Assembly (NCBI RefSeq): GCF_029840925.1
Contig: NZ_JAOCDM010000028.1
Span: forward strand, 1-51,999
Reading direction: 5' to 3'
DNA length: 51,999 nucleotides
DNA from: Pseudomonas sp. GD03858
Lineage (GTDB): Bacteria; Pseudomonadota; Gammaproteobacteria; Pseudomonadales; Pseudomonadaceae
The translations under genes were made by a program, and so were the position numbers. The notes below the pieces were generated by a model. The model ran no database searches, was not told where the DNA came from, and saw only the letters and a program-made list of their open reading frames with translations. Shown here one piece after another: positions 51,917 through 51,999 of this stretch. Numbering within the stretch: position 1 is the first letter of the stretch; each line of letters starts with the position of its first letter.

Positions 51917-51999
51917 ACCGACTCACAGGCTCGTTATAGGAATCCGCAGGATTATCCGTGAGCCGGGCGGTGCAGGGAAGCGTGGTGTTGGTCGAAAGG

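Noticed and set aside
51917..51999. A gene start at the right edge
   Set aside because: Only 83 bases remain and no supported reading frame with a start is visible.

Overview
The window is a GC-rich, densely packed stretch of a fluorescent Pseudomonas chromosome, most likely the P. putida group. This rests on recognised gene families, on short REP-type palindromes of the P. putida kind between genes (near 1.12, 7.1, 20.3, 24.6, 26.9 and 33.3 kb), and on a small DUF3077/DUF6124-like gene with an elaborate leader. I see no rRNA, tRNA, CRISPR array, insertion sequence, integrase or phage module. It reads as core and accessory chromosome with about 48 genes and short gaps.

Layout. 0-6.5 kb: the end of an M20 glutamate carboxypeptidase-like gene, two convergent paralogous hybrid histidine kinases, and a LysE-type exporter. 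6.5-12 kb: a structured leader plus small DUF3077-like gene, a methyltransferase, a second-copy type signal peptidase II, a GNAT-like gene overlapping a 65-residue gene, and a PfpI/monooxygenase pair divergent from a LysR regulator. 12-20.3 kb: a compact type II secretion cluster transcribed gspG-K-L-M-D-E-F with gspI divergent. Its secretin has a lipobox, and no gspC, gspH or gspJ is seen. 20.4-26.8 kb: a bile-acid/sodium symporter family protein, class C beta-lactamase, glutathione transferase, a small gene behind a multi-hairpin leader, small hypotheticals, YbjQ, a PNPOx-family flavoprotein and a cysteine-cluster helix-turn-helix regulator. 26.9-34.2 kb: a complete tripartite RND efflux operon with an added DUF2165 membrane protein, then an EamA exporter. 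34.4-40.5 kb: an NCS1 permease, a PstS-OmpA fusion, a two-component system, and a small protein/DUF3313 lipoprotein pair. 40.6-47.4 kb: TerC, DUF1330, a RibBA homologue with a degenerate GTP cyclohydrolase II half, and a spermidine/putrescine-type ABC importer. 47.4-51.9 kb: a polar amino acid ABC importer, a divergent GntR/FCD regulator with two matching candidate operators, and a TetR regulator.

How the genes work together. Most units are transport or sensing modules paired with a neighbouring regulator: LysR with PfpI/monooxygenase, GntR with the amino acid importer, and histidine kinase with response regulator beside the phosphate-binding-like protein. The least explained signals are RNA-level. 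One is the DUF3077-like leader (6556-6764), where an inverted element can pair with either of two flanking copies, one of which contains the ribosome binding site. The other is the chain of hairpins (23406-23538) before an unrecognised 110-residue protein. Both are inferred from base complementarity read by eye; no folding or database search was run.
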